Positions 51,553-60,582 are shown, counted from the first letter of the stretch. The stretch is DNA of 64,000 nucleotides from an uncultured Eubacteriales bacterium (GCA_900314975.1 OMXI01000001.1:62001-126000); one strand, 5' to 3'. A program made the numbers and translations. The notes: generated by a model not told the origin, from the sequence alone.

Positions 51553-52674
51553 TTACTCGCCGAGAACTTTCTTATACACCTGCATCAGCTTTCTTTCCTG
51601 TGATGCCCAGTTGTACTTTTCTCTGACGATACGCTTGCCGTTTTCACCCATCTGCCTGTAGAGCTGTTCGTCCTCGGTGAGCTTGATAATTGCGTCTTTA
51701 AGCGCCTGCTCGTCGTTGTATCTGATACAGATACCTGCATTGTTTCCCTCGACGATTTTTTTCCACAGCTTAAAGTCTGAACAAATGACGGGCAGACCTG
51801 CATTCATAGCCTCAAACAGCTTGGTGTTGCCGATAGTACCCAGCATACCGCCTGTATTGTGGCTCGGTTTGAGCAGCGCCATACCTATGCCCGCTTTATG
51901 CAGAGCCTCCTGCACCTGTGCGAATGGAACGGAGCCGTGATAGTTTACCTTTTCCCAGCCTTTGAGGGTCTTTATCTCGTCAAGGCAGCCGTCGTCGGAA
52001 CTGCCGTACAGCTCGTATGTAACGCCGTCTAAATCGGCGATAGCGTTAACGATATTATTATGCGTCCACTGGTACTGTATACCGCCCGCAAAGAAGAGCG
52101 ATTTTGCAAACTTTTCGCAGCCGTCGAACTGCTTTTCAAACTCCTCGTCGATGATAGGATAGTTGGTTATCATAGCGACATTTGGGTTATACCTCTTTAG
52201 TTTTGCGACGATATGCGGCGTAGTGGTTATAATATAGCTGCACTTTTTAAGGACTGTTTTCTGCACCACGTCATATACGCTTTTTGCGCCTATTCTGACG
52301 GGCACGGGCATATACTCTTTATCAAGGATACTGTCCGCAACGTCCTCGTGCGAGTCAAAGATAACTTTTTTACCTTTCTTCACGAAAGCGCCCACGAACT
52401 GAAGCAGCTCGGGGTCATGAAAATGATAGACGTCGGCATTTACCTTGAGTGCTTTTTTAGCGACGGCTCTGGAGAACTCAAGCATTCTCTCTTTTCTTGA
52501 GGAAGGCATTTCGCCCGCGCCGATAACGCGAACGTTGTTTTTTGTACAGCTGTCCCCCTGCGCTACAAGATAGACCTTATAATCGGGGTTCTTTGCAAGC
52601 GAGGTACACTCTTTTTCAAATATTCTGACATCTGTGCTTTTATGTGCGCTTGTGACGTGACATATCTTATACAT
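51553..52674 (-). CDS. Family 4 glycosyltransferase
   Basis: A 373-residue GT-B enzyme. The N terminus MYKICHVTSAHKSTDVRIFEKEC is that of the group including capsule and teichuronic-type transferases, and the donor-binding part holds GNTKLFEAMNAGLPVICSDF. ATG 52674 follows AAGGAG and overlaps the end of the priming transferase by 8 bp, so the longer in-frame extension is unlikely. Third in the operon; it probably adds the second sugar. Confidence 0.92.
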   Translation of the reverse strand: MYKICHVTSAHKSTDVRIFEKECTSLAKNPDYKVYLVAQGDSCTKNNVRVIGAGEMPSSRKERMLEFSRAVAKKALKVNADVYHFHDPELLQFVGAFVKKGKKVIFDSHEDVADSILDKEYMPVPVRIGAKSVYDVVQKTVLKKCSYIITTTPHIVAKLKRYNPNVAMITNYPIIDEEFEKQFDGCEKFAKSLFFAGGIQYQWTHNNIVNAIADLDGVTYELYGSSDDGCLDEIKTLKGWEKVNYHGSVPFAQVQEALHKAGIGMALLKPSHNTGGMLGTIGNTKLFEAMNAGLPVICSDFKLWKKIVEGNNAGICIRYNDEQALKDAIIKLTEDEQLYRQMGENGKRIVREKYNWASQERKLMQVYKKVLGE

Positions 52675-53419
52675 CAGCTTTTCTCCTTGTGCAAGGTCTG
52701 CGCCTGCGGCTTTTAATTTTATCCTTTTTGGAAAAGTCGATACCTGCGACCGCAAACACGGTCATGAACATTATTTTCAATTCATTAAGCAGGCTGAACT
52801 CTCTTATTGCTTTGAGGTTATATTTCATCTTTTCGGGAAGTATCTTTTCGACGTAGGTCTTATCAACGTCTGCTGCGTTTTCGAGCAGCTTGTCCTCATC
52901 CTTGTAAAAGATGCTTGCCTGCGAGGTAACTCCCGCAGGGAGAAGCAGCGTAGCTTTCATTTCGGGGGTGTATTTATCAACATACTTTGGCACCTCGGGT
53001 CTTGTGCCGACAAACGACATCGTGCCTCTGAAAACGTCGATAAGCTGACAGATCTCGTCAAGTCTGAACTTTCTTATCATACTGCCGACTTTTGTTATTC
53101 TGCTGTCGTTGCCAACAGTGACCTGCGTACCCATTTTATCGGCATTGTTGACCATAGTTCTGAACTTGAATATGCGAAAATGCTTTTTATACTGCGTAAC
53201 TCTCTCCTGTCTGAAAAAGACGGGACCCTCGGAGTCTTTCTTTATTGCGACTGCAAGTACGAGGAAAACGGGAGAGAGCAGTATCAGCATTACCGACGAA
53301 GCGACGATATCAAACGCTCTTTTCACCGCAAGGCTGAAACGCTTTTTTTGCAGTATGTTGTAATACTTTCGCACCTGAGGGGTTTTCATATCCTCGGGCA
53401 GCTGTTCCCATTTTTTCAA
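52667..53419 (-). CDS. Priming sugar transferase (undecaprenyl-phosphate phosphoglycosyltransferase)
   Basis: A 250-residue monotopic phosphoglycosyltransferase (PglC/WcaJ family) that puts the first sugar-phosphate on undecaprenyl phosphate. A re-entrant membrane helix (about 33-58) with KRAFDI precedes the conserved GPVFFRQERV, KFRTM and LDEICQLIDVFRG and SFVGTRPE segments. The C terminus is very basic (SRRRRP). It overlaps the aminotransferase stop by 4 bp. It commits this operon to a lipid-linked glycan. Confidence 0.94.
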   Translation of the reverse strand: MKKWEQLPEDMKTPQVRKYYNILQKKRFSLAVKRAFDIVASSVMLILLSPVFLVLAVAIKKDSEGPVFFRQERVTQYKKHFRIFKFRTMVNNADKMGTQVTVGNDSRITKVGSMIRKFRLDEICQLIDVFRGTMSFVGTRPEVPKYVDKYTPEMKATLLLPAGVTSQASIFYKDEDKLLENAADVDKTYVEKILPEKMKYNLKAIREFSLLNELKIMFMTVFAVAGIDFSKKDKIKSRRRRPCTRRKADV

Positions 53420-54630
53420 CGGATATACTCCTTAACTGTTTTTACATAGCAATCTGCTACATACTCGACCTGTTCATCGGTCAGGCAGGTATGAAGCGGA
53501 AGCGTTATCTCGTTTTCATATTTAGCGTAGGCGTTGGGGAAATCCTTGATATCAAATCCCAGCTCCTTATATGCGGTAAACATAGGCAGCGGCTTATAGT
53601 GAACGTTAGTCGCAACGCCCAGCTCTGCCATTTTTACGATTATCTCATTTCTCTGCTCGGGTGTGATTCCCGGTACTCTTGTCAGGTAAAGGTGACCTGA
53701 TGATTCGTACTTGTCTGTATAGTGTTCAAGCACTCTGATACCAATAGGTTTAAACTTTTCGTCGTAATACTTTACGATATCCTTGCGTCTTTTAAGGATG
53801 CTGTCGTATCTTTCAAGCTGCTTTAGTCCGACTGCGGCAGCCATATCGGTCATATTGCATTTATACCAGGTGCCGATTATATCATACTCCCACGAGCCGA
53901 GCTTTGATTTTGCAAGTGCATCCTTGTTCTGACCGTGCAGACTGAACAGCTGAAGCTGCTTATATATCGATTCGTCATCAAAGCCGTCAATAGTTTTCCA
54001 GGTAAGTGCGCCGCCCTCTGCGGTAGTAAGGTTCTTTACTGCGTGGAAGCTGAACGCACTGAAATCGCCTATAGCGCCTGTTTTCACGCCGTTTCTTGTT
54101 GCGCCGAGCGAATGGGCGGTATCGGCATTGACTGAAATTCTGCCCATAGCCTTCTGAATAACGTTTGAAGGTCTGAACAGGCTCTTTTTGCGCTGCACTA
54201 TATCAAACACTCTGTCATAGTCGCAGGGAATGCCTGCAACGTCAACGGGAATTATGACCTTGGTTTTTTCATTTACAGCTTTTTCGAGCGCGTCGTAGTC
54301 CATTTCAAAGCTGTCCTTGCGCGTATCGATAAGCACGAGCTTTGCGCCTACGTGGGAAACGACTGATGCTGATGCTGTATATGTATAGGCGGTAGTTATT
54401 ACCTCGTCGCCCTCGCCTACGCCGAGCAGTCTCAAAGCGAGCTCTGCACAGGCCGTCTGCGAATTAAGGCAGCACGCCATTTTGGTACCTACATAGTCGG
54501 CGATATTCTTTTCAAACTGTTTGGTTCTCGGTCCTGTGGTTATCCAGCCAGAGCGCAGTGCCTCTACGACTTCATCGATCTCTGCCTGTGTTATATCCGG
54601 TGGAGAAAACGGTACTTTCATTGTCATCAT
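53416..54630 (-). CDS. DegT/DnrJ/EryC1 aminotransferase (EpsN/PglE-like)
   Basis: A 404-residue PLP sugar aminotransferase; the PLP lysine is in SFHAVKNLTTAEGG. It belongs to the group making 4-amino sugars such as those in bacillosamine or Eps synthesis. Next to a PglC-type priming transferase this suggests an amino sugar at the reducing end, but the 4,6-dehydratase and acetyltransferase expected for bacillosamine are not in this window. ATG 54630 is first in an ATGATG pair after GGATTGG. It is the first gene of the glycan operon. Confidence 0.92.
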   Translation of the reverse strand: MMTMKVPFSPPDITQAEIDEVVEALRSGWITTGPRTKQFEKNIADYVGTKMACCLNSQTACAELALRLLGVGEGDEVITTAYTYTASASVVSHVGAKLVLIDTRKDSFEMDYDALEKAVNEKTKVIIPVDVAGIPCDYDRVFDIVQRKKSLFRPSNVIQKAMGRISVNADTAHSLGATRNGVKTGAIGDFSAFSFHAVKNLTTAEGGALTWKTIDGFDDESIYKQLQLFSLHGQNKDALAKSKLGSWEYDIIGTWYKCNMTDMAAAVGLKQLERYDSILKRRKDIVKYYDEKFKPIGIRVLEHYTDKYESSGHLYLTRVPGITPEQRNEIIVKMAELGVATNVHYKPLPMFTAYKELGFDIKDFPNAYAKYENEITLPLHTCLTDEQVEYVADCYVKTVKEYIR

Positions 54631-54741
54631 TATCCAATCCTGTAATTATTGTCTCACATTATTTTTGATTTATCCCCTGTGCGATGCACCCATAAATTTC
54701 TTTGCCAAAAACTGCTTGCGGGCGCAACACATCACGATATA

Positions 54742-54770
54742 ATGATACTACAAAAAGTCCATAATGTCAA
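54742..54770 (-). promoter_or_regulatory. Promoter of the glycan operon
   Basis: Minus-strand TTGACA (54765-54770), 17 bp, TATCAT (54742-54747), giving a leader of about 105 nt. The leader has only short hairpins (TTGC-GCCC-GCAA, GTGC-ATC-GCAC). The stretch 54771-54913 holds an isolated dyad, TCGGA...TCCGA, and otherwise nothing I can name. Confidence 0.8.
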
Positions 54771-54913
54771 CCTTTTCAAGCCTTTTTTCGTATTATTGCA
54801 CAATAGCTTTCGGACGCTTATCCGAATTTTGTTGCATTATTAGTACGAGTATGGCAAATGTCCGAAAAATCACGCAATTTGAAACATTTACGAAACGCTG
54901 ATTTCACACAAAC

Positions 54914-54948
54914 ATAAAAAAAGAGAATGCGGTAAAAACCACATTCTC
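54914..54948 (-). terminator. Terminator after tRNA-Leu
   Basis: Minus-strand GAGAATG-TGG pairs with CCG-CATTCTC around TTTTTA, followed by a seven-T run. Confidence 0.88.
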
Positions 54949-54950
54949 CA

Positions 54951-55034
54951 TGCCGCTGACCGGGGTCGAACCGGTACGGTATTTCTACCGAGGGATTTTA
55001 AGTCCCTTGCGTCTGCCTGTTCCGCCACAGCGGC
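54951..55034 (-). tRNA. tRNA-Leu (TAA)
   Basis: On the minus strand the acceptor GCCGCTG pairs with CAGCGGC, the anticodon loop CTTAAAA gives TAA, a class II variable arm (CGGTAG...CTACCG-like, with ACCG pairing) is present, and the T arm is CCGGTTCGACCCCGG. The discriminator is A and CCA is not encoded. It reads UUA/UUG leucine codons. Confidence 0.95.
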
Positions 55035-55048
55035 TGACCGACTTGATT

Positions 55049-55077
55049 ATTATACATCACTTCAAGGTGATTGTCAA
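55049..55077 (-). promoter_or_regulatory. Promoter of tRNA-Leu
   Basis: Minus-strand TTGACA (55072-55077), 17 bp, TATAAT (55049-55054): a perfect consensus, right after the stop codon of the AraC gene. Confidence 0.92.
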
Positions 55078-55085
55078 GCGCAGTT

Positions 55086-55919
55086 CTAATTATCACTTAT
55101 GCAGTTGAGGGCTCTGAACTCGGCAGGTGAAATGCCCTCGTGCTTTTTGAAAACGCTGCAGAAGTAGCTGCAATCGTTATACCCGACTATCTGGGCGATA
55201 TCGTTGACGGTATACTTATCCTCAAGCAGCATAAGCTTTGCCTGACAGGTGCGCCTTTTTGCGAGATACTCAAACGGGCGCATAGCATAGCAGTCCTTGA
55301 AAAGTCTGCAAAGGTACTGCGGTGAAACATCGATAATTGCAGACAGCTTATCAAGTGAAAGATCCGACTGGTAGTTGCCCTCGATATAGTCGATAACAGG
55401 CGCGAGCTGCGCGAATTTTTGTCCGTCCGACGATTCGGACTCGATATTTATCTGCTTATGCAGCAGCATAAGCAAGTCGTACGCAAGCGCTGAACAGTCG
55501 CTTACGACGGCATTTCCGCCCTCACGGACGGTATTCATCACGGCAAGTATCTTTCTTGCGGGAGTTTCGTGGTCGGACAGCTTTTCGCAGCGCAGCTTTG
55601 TGAGCTTTACGCTTTCAAGCAGTTCGCCGATACTGCTGCCGTCGAGGTCAACGCAAATAAGCTGCCATCTTGTATCGGTAGGTACAAGCTCGTGCGGCAC
55701 GCCTGCAGGGATATACACAAAGTCGCCCGAAAGCACGTTGCAGCGCTTATTCGCTGTCACCACCCTGCCGCTGCCTTCGCTGCATATAAATAACTGGTGG
55801 TAAGGATATCCGTCCTCTCTGCGCACGATGCCGTCAAGCTCTCTCACGCCGACGCCGCTTACGCATATCGGCAGGGACTTGGTATCGCTGCAGACAGGAT
55901 AACAGTACGAGGTCATCAT
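55086..55919 (-). CDS. AraC family transcriptional regulator
   Basis: A 277-residue regulator. An N-terminal cupin-like ligand domain (SGDFVYIPAGVPHELVP) precedes the C-terminal double helix-turn-helix (about 175-272) with LDKLSAIIDVSPQYLCRLF and VNDIAQIVGYNDCSYF, then KKHEGISPAEFR. Such regulators usually respond to sugars. No obvious target operon is adjacent, as glyA is upstream and tRNA-Leu downstream. It has its own promoter at 55963-55991, and ATG 55919 follows AAGGGTG. Confidence 0.93.
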   Translation of the reverse strand: MMTSYCYPVCSDTKSLPICVSGVGVRELDGIVRREDGYPYHQLFICSEGSGRVVTANKRCNVLSGDFVYIPAGVPHELVPTDTRWQLICVDLDGSSIGELLESVKLTKLRCEKLSDHETPARKILAVMNTVREGGNAVVSDCSALAYDLLMLLHKQINIESESSDGQKFAQLAPVIDYIEGNYQSDLSLDKLSAIIDVSPQYLCRLFKDCYAMRPFEYLAKRRTCQAKLMLLEDKYTVNDIAQIVGYNDCSYFCSVFKKHEGISPAEFRALNCISDN

Positions 55920-55962
55920 AACACCCTTTCAGTTGTTTAATATCTTTTATAGATGTATTATG

Positions 55963-55991
55963 ATGATAGCACATTTTTTTCGATTTGTCAA
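55963..55991 (-). promoter_or_regulatory. Promoter of the AraC-type regulator
   Basis: Minus-strand TTGACA (55986-55991), 17 bp, TATCAT (55963-55968). Confidence 0.8.
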
Positions 55992-56013
55992 CACCATATC
56001 ACGCAAAACCGAC

Positions 56014-56045
56014 ATAAAAATAAGAGGACAGAAATGTGTCCTCTT
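56014..56045 (-). terminator. Terminator after glyA
   Basis: AAGAGGACA (56022-56030) pairs with TGTCCTCTT (56037-56045), then ATTTTTAT on the minus strand. Confidence 0.85.
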
Positions 56046-56063
56046 ACTGATGATATGTTTAAT

Positions 56064-57311
56064 TTATTCGTACAGTGGATATCTCTTGCATATCTCGTTA
56101 ACGCCTGCTCTGATTTTGTCGGCGCTGTTCTCAAAATCGGATGCTGTGAGGTAGATGTACTCTGCGATAAGCTCCATATCCTCCTCAACGAGACCTCTTG
56201 TTGTAACGGCAGGAGTACCGATACGAACGCCGCTTGTGATGAACGGGCTTTGCGGATCGTTGGGGATAGCGTTCTTATTAACTGTGATGAACACCTCGTC
56301 GAGTTTCTTTTCAAGCTCCTTGCCTGTTACGTTGAACGGGCGAAGGTCAACGAGCATAAGGTGGTTATCGGTACCGCCTGAAACGAGGTCAAAGCCTCTC
56401 TTGAGCAGACCCTTTGCAAGAGCGTCGGCATTTGCAACTATCTGCTTGCCGTACTCCTTGAACTCGGGCTTGAGAGCCTCGCCGAGACATACAGCCTTGC
56501 CTGCGATAACGTGCATAAGAGGACCGCCCTGTGTACCCGGGAAGATAGCCTTATTGAACTTCTTTGCAAGTTCTTCGCTGTTGGTGAGTATCATACCGCC
56601 TCTTGGTCCGCGCAGAGTTTTGTGAGTAGTTGTAGTAACAACGTCTGCATACGGTATCGGAGATGGATGCATACCCGCAGCTACGAGACCTGCGATATGT
56701 GCCATATCGACCATAAAGTATGCGCCGACTTCCTTGGCAACGTTTGAGATCCTCTCAAAATCTATAACTCTCGGATAAGCAGATGCGCCTGCTACGATAA
56801 GCTTTGGCTTGTTTTCCTTTGCGAGCTTTTCAAGCTGGTCATAGTCGATATATCCGTCATCGGTAAGTCCGTAAGGAACGAAGTTGTAGTTCTTACCGCT
56901 CATATTAACGGGTGAACCGTGGGTAAGGTGTCCGCCTGCGTCAAGGCTCATACCCATAATGGTATCGCCGACATCGCAAAGTGCGAAATACACAGCCATA
57001 TTTGCCTGTGCGCCAGAGTGAGGCTGAACGTTTGCAAACTTGCAGCCAAACAGCTTGCAGGCTCTGTCGATAGCGATATTCTCCACAACGTCAACACACT
57101 CGCAGCCGCCGTAGTATCTCTTGGAAGGATAGCCCTCTGCGTACTTATTGGTGAGCGCGCTGCCCATAGCTGCCATAACAGCGGGCGAAACGATATTTTC
57201 GCTTGCGATAAGCTCAAGATTCCTCTTTTGTCTTGCAAGCTCGGCAGCCATTGCCTTACCAACCTCGGGGTCAAAGCCCTCAACAAATCCGATAGTGTCA
57301 AGAATTTTCAT
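56064..57311 (-). CDS. glyA: Serine hydroxymethyltransferase
   Basis: A 415-residue PLP enzyme interconverting serine and glycine with tetrahydrofolate, the main source of one-carbon units. The PLP lysine is in [14 protein letters not shown], and [19 protein letters not shown] and HIAGLVAAG are visible. ATG 57311 follows AAAAGGAG; an in-frame start 30 bp upstream is less likely. It is monocistronic, with a promoter at 57358-57386. Confidence 0.98.
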   Translation of the reverse strand: MKILDTIGFVEGFDPEVGKAMAAELARQKRNLELIASENIVSPAVMAAMGSALTNKYAEGYPSKRYYGGCECVDVVENIAIDRACKLFGCKFANVQPHSGAQANMAVYFALCDVGDTIMGMSLDAGGHLTHGSPVNMSGKNYNFVPYGLTDDGYIDYDQLEKLAKENKPKLIVAGASAYPRVIDFERISNVAKEVGAYFMVDMAHIAGLVAAGMHPSPIPYADVVTTTTHKTLRGPRGGMILTNSEELAKKFNKAIFPGTQGGPLMHVIAGKAVCLGEALKPEFKEYGKQIVANADALAKGLLKRGFDLVSGGTDNHLMLVDLRPFNVTGKELEKKLDEVFITVNKNAIPNDPQSPFITSGVRIGTPAVTTRGLVEEDMELIAEYIYLTASDFENSADKIRAGVNEICKRYPLYE

Positions 57312-57357
57312 TTCCACAAACTCCTTTTCGATTATTGTCATTAAAATAACCTTTTCT

Positions 57358-57386
57358 ATTATAAACTATTTTTCAGCAAATAGCAA
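57358..57386 (-). promoter_or_regulatory. Promoter of glyA
   Basis: Minus-strand TTGCTA (57381-57386), 17 bp, TATAAT (57358-57363). Confidence 0.8.
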
Positions 57387-57467
57387 TAACTTTTTTTGAA
57401 TTTTGCAGATTATTTTCATTTAGCGCCCGCTATGTTTAACATTTTATGAAATCAGCGTGCGCAGGGG

Positions 57468-57496
57468 TTGCAATTGGCACAAAAAAGTGCTATAAT
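57468..57496 (+). promoter_or_regulatory. Promoter of metA
   Basis: TTGCAA (57468-57473), 17 bp, TATAAT (57491-57496). The leader is only about 30 nt, so no SAM riboswitch or T-box precedes metA. Confidence 0.82.
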
Positions 57497-57531
57497 GGAC
57501 TTTCAGAATATCAAAGAAAGGCGGAATATGC

Positions 57532-58455
57532 ATGCCTATCAAGATACCTAACGACCTACCTGCGTTCCAGACGCTTGAGGACGAGAATATATTTGTTATT
57601 GGCAACGAGAGGGCTTTGCATCAGGATATACGTGCGCTGAAGATAGCCATTGTCAATCTGATGCCTGACAAGATATCTACGGAAACGCAGCTTTTGCGGC
57701 TTTTGAGCAACACTCCCCTGCACGTTGACATTGACCTTGTGCAGATGAACCACGTTTCAAAGAACACCTCGCAGGAGCATATGCTTGCTTTCTACAAGGG
57801 GTTTGATGAGATCAAAGAGAATCGCTACGACGGGCTTATCGTCACGGGTGCGCCTGTTGAGCTTATGGATTTTGAGCAGGTGGACTACTGGGACGAGCTT
57901 TGCGAGGTTTTTGAGTGGTCAAAGACCAATGTTTTCTCGACAATACACATTTGCTGGGGTGCGCAGGCGGGGCTTTACTACCATTACGGCATACCCAAAT
58001 ACCAGCTTGAAAGCAAGATGTTCGGTGATTTCAGGCACCGCAATCTGAAGCGCAAGCACCCGATTTTAAAGGGCTTCGGCGACACGTTCCACTGCCCTCA
58101 CTCGAGGCATACGGAGGTGCGCAAGGAAGATGTAGAAAAGGTCGATGACCTTGTGATACTTACAGAGTCCAAGGAGGCAGGTCTGCATATGCTTGCAGAC
58201 AAGTCAGAGCGCAACTACTACATTTTCGGGCATTGGGAGTATGACCGTGACACGCTGGCAAAGGAATATTTCCGTGACCTTGACCGCAAGCTGAAGATCG
58301 ATATGCCGCAGCACTACTTCCCTAACGACGATGTGACCAAAACGCCTAATTTCGACTGGGCTTGCTCGGCAAATCTGGCATACGCCAACTGGCTCAACTA
58401 CTGCGTATATCAGAAGACGCCGTACGATTTGGCAGAACTTGAAAAATACAAGTAA
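57532..58455 (+). CDS. metA: Homoserine O-acyltransferase MetA, probably acetyl-specific
   Basis: A 307-residue enzyme activating homoserine for methionine synthesis. The nucleophile is Cys141 in HICWGAQAG, with His-Glu residues in the C-terminal FGHWEYD region. In this family one residue sets the acyl donor: Gly in the E. coli succinyl enzyme, Glu in the B. cereus acetyl enzyme, both at E. coli position 111. Here the aligned residue is Glu110 (TGAPVELM), so O-acetylhomoserine is the likely product despite the MetA fold. ATG 57532 follows AAAGGCGG. Confidence 0.95.
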   Translation: MPIKIPNDLPAFQTLEDENIFVIGNERALHQDIRALKIAIVNLMPDKISTETQLLRLLSNTPLHVDIDLVQMNHVSKNTSQEHMLAFYKGFDEIKENRYDGLIVTGAPVELMDFEQVDYWDELCEVFEWSKTNVFSTIHICWGAQAGLYYHYGIPKYQLESKMFGDFRHRNLKRKHPILKGFGDTFHCPHSRHTEVRKEDVEKVDDLVILTESKEAGLHMLADKSERNYYIFGHWEYDRDTLAKEYFRDLDRKLKIDMPQHYFPNDDVTKTPNFDWACSANLAYANWLNYCVYQKTPYDLAELEKYK

Positions 58456-58460
58456 AAGAA

Positions 58461-58500
58461 AAAGAACTGTACAGAAATTTGTACAGTTCTTTGTTTTTTT
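58461..58500. terminator. Terminator after metA, shared with the DAK2 gene
   Basis: A 13-bp perfect stem, AAAGAACTGTACA and TGTACAGTTCTTT, around GAAATT is followed by TGTTTTTTT. It lies between convergent stop codons. Confidence 0.92.
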
Positions 58501-60130
58501 ATTCAACTGAAATGTAGTAGTAGTAAACGGGCTGACCTCCGTTGATAAGGTTGACCTCAAGGTTTGTGAACTTGGCGCTCACCTGCTTATACAGCGCCTC
58601 GGCAGCCTCGTCGGTAACATCTGCACCGTAGAGAATGGTGATGAACGCTGAATCGCCCTTTACGAGTTTTTTGGTGAGCTTATAGGCAGCTTTCTGCAAG
58701 TCTCTTTCGACAAGTGCGAGCTTGCCGTTTTCCATACAAAGTATCTCGCCCTTTTTGATAGCGTGACCTTCAAAGTCACTGTCTCTTGCGGCAAAGGTAA
58801 CGGAACCTGTTGACACTCTTTCAAGCGCAGCCGTCATTTCCTTGCGGTTGGCGTTGAAATCGGCATCAGGGTCAAATGCGAGCATAGCTGACATTCCCTG
58901 TGGGATAGTTCTGGTCTGAAGCACGCAAACCTTTCTGTCGGCAAGCTTTACAGCCTGCTCGGCAGCCATGATGATATTCTTATTGTTAGGCAGCACGAAA
59001 ACTATCTCTGCGGGACAGGACTCTATTGCAGCGAGGATATCCTCGGTCGACGGGTTCATTGTCTGTCCGCCTTTGACGATACAGTCAACACCGACATCTC
59101 TGAACATAGCCTCTATGCCGTTGCCTGCTGCGACAGCTACAAAGCCGTACTGTTTTTCGGGCTTTGCGGGAACAAACTGCTGCTTGACCTCCTGCTGCTT
59201 TGCTTCATGCTGGAGCTTCATATTCTCTATCTTCGGCAGGTTGATATAACCGAACTCAAGGCCTTTCTGGATCGCTTTACCCGGATCGTTGGTATGTACG
59301 TGTACCTTGATTATCTCGTCATCGTCGACAACGACAACGCAGTCGCCTATCGTTTCAAGGTAAGCGCGCAGCTTTGACGGGTCTGCGCAGTCTTTTTTCT
59401 TGGTGATAAGCATTTCGGTGCAGTATGTAAAGGTTATCTCCTGGTCAAACTCGCCCACTGCAGATGCGAATGTTTCGACGGTGACCTTTTTCTTTTCAGC
59501 CTTTTCCGCCTGTACTATCTCGCCGCCGTTGAAAACGTCTCTGATAGCCTCAAAGATGATAAGCAAGCCTTTTCCGCCTGCGTCAACTACGCCTGCTTTA
59601 GCAAGTGCGGGCAGCAGCTTCGGAGTCTCCTCAAGTGACCTTGCAGCCTGCGTGCAGACCTCCTCCATAATAACGCACGGGTCATTGGTGGAGTGCAGAG
59701 TCTCTCTTGCTTTCTCGGCAGACTCTCTCACGACTGTGAGGATAGTACCCTCGGTTGGTTTCATTACCGATTTATACGCGCCCTTTACGCCGTTTTCAAG
59801 GCTTACCACAAGGTCCTCGGCAGACATTTTCTCCTTGCCCGACAGACCCTTTGAAAAGCCTCTGAAAATAAGGGAAAGGATAACGCCTGAGTTTCCTCTT
59901 GCGCCGCGCAGAAGTGCAGAAGCCATTGTTTTTGTGACCTCTGAACAGTCCACATCGTTCTTCATTTTGTTAAGCTCGGGCAGAGCATTGCCTATGGTCA
60001 TAGACATATTCGTTCCCGTATCGCCGTCCGGCACTGGGAAAACGTTCAGCTCGTCCACTGATTTTTTCTGATTTGCAATACTGTGTGCCGCACTTATAAA
60101 TGCGTCACGAAGCATACTTCCTTCTATCAC
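58499..60130 (-). CDS. DAK2/DhaL-domain kinase subunit, YloV/FakA type
   Basis: A 543-residue cytoplasmic protein. The N-terminal DhaL nucleotide-binding domain has VFPVPDGDTGTNMSMT and LLRGARGNSGVILS. A central region and a C-terminal domain (VFVLPNNKNIIMAAEQA) match FakA/YloV, the ATP-binding half of fatty acid kinase that needs a FakB lipid-binding partner, not seen here. GTG 60130 lies nine nt after GGAGG and fits the family start MIDGxML. It is cotranscribed with the Gls24-type gene upstream, the usual yloU-yloV order. Confidence 0.93.
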   Translation of the reverse strand: MIEGSMLRDAFISAAHSIANQKKSVDELNVFPVPDGDTGTNMSMTIGNALPELNKMKNDVDCSEVTKTMASALLRGARGNSGVILSLIFRGFSKGLSGKEKMSAEDLVVSLENGVKGAYKSVMKPTEGTILTVVRESAEKARETLHSTNDPCVIMEEVCTQAARSLEETPKLLPALAKAGVVDAGGKGLLIIFEAIRDVFNGGEIVQAEKAEKKKVTVETFASAVGEFDQEITFTYCTEMLITKKKDCADPSKLRAYLETIGDCVVVVDDDEIIKVHVHTNDPGKAIQKGLEFGYINLPKIENMKLQHEAKQQEVKQQFVPAKPEKQYGFVAVAAGNGIEAMFRDVGVDCIVKGGQTMNPSTEDILAAIESCPAEIVFVLPNNKNIIMAAEQAVKLADRKVCVLQTRTIPQGMSAMLAFDPDADFNANRKEMTAALERVSTGSVTFAARDSDFEGHAIKKGEILCMENGKLALVERDLQKAAYKLTKKLVKGDSAFITILYGADVTDEAAEALYKQVSAKFTNLEVNLINGGQPVYYYYISVE

Positions 60131-60149
60131 GGGATATTTCCTCCAGTCA

Positions 60150-60500
60150 TCAGTTGTTGATCATTTCGTCGATAAACACATTCACGGATTTTACGCTGAC
60201 ACCAGCCTGCTCCTGCAGGACGTAGGTGACCTTGTGTATTATGCTCTCGACAATGGCGCCAACATTTACACCATAGTTTACCGTTATATGCAGATCAACC
60301 ACCAGCTGCTCTCCGTCCTGACGGATTATAACGCCCTTGGTGGTGTTTTCCTTTTTGAGCACGGCTCTCACGCCCTGTTTTGCGCCGTAGGCATTAAGCC
60401 CTGCTACGCCGAAGCAGCTTTCTGCAGTATTGGAAATAAGCTGTCTTAAATACGCTGTTGAAATGCCGATAGTTCCAAGATGGTTCTTGTATTTTATCAT
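60150..60500 (-). CDS. Asp23/Gls24 family protein (YloU type)
   Basis: A 116-residue Gls24/Asp23 protein. GTIGISTAYLRQLISNTAES, VVDLHITVNYGVNV and VKSVNVFIDEM are typical. Members are linked to alkaline or envelope stress and fatty-acid kinase function. ATG 60500 follows AAAGGAG. It begins the unit with the DAK2 gene from TTGAAA-17-TATAAT at 60554-60582. Confidence 0.93.
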   Translation of the reverse strand: MIKYKNHLGTIGISTAYLRQLISNTAESCFGVAGLNAYGAKQGVRAVLKKENTTKGVIIRQDGEQLVVDLHITVNYGVNVGAIVESIIHKVTYVLQEQAGVSVKSVNVFIDEMINN

Positions 60501-60553
60501 GATAACACTCCTTTAACCGCACTACAAATTATTTGGCAATACCTATTCAATTC

Positions 60554-60582
60554 ATTATATCACATATAATTACGTTTTTCAA
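60554..60582 (-). promoter_or_regulatory. Promoter of the Gls24/DAK2 unit
   Basis: Minus-strand TTGAAA (60577-60582), 17 bp, TATAAT (60554-60559), located just beyond the comF stop. Confidence 0.82.

Noticed and set aside
54631-54735. Possible riboswitch in the leader of the glycan operon
   Set aside because: Only two 4-bp hairpins are present and no motif of the c-di-GMP or other known classes is visible.
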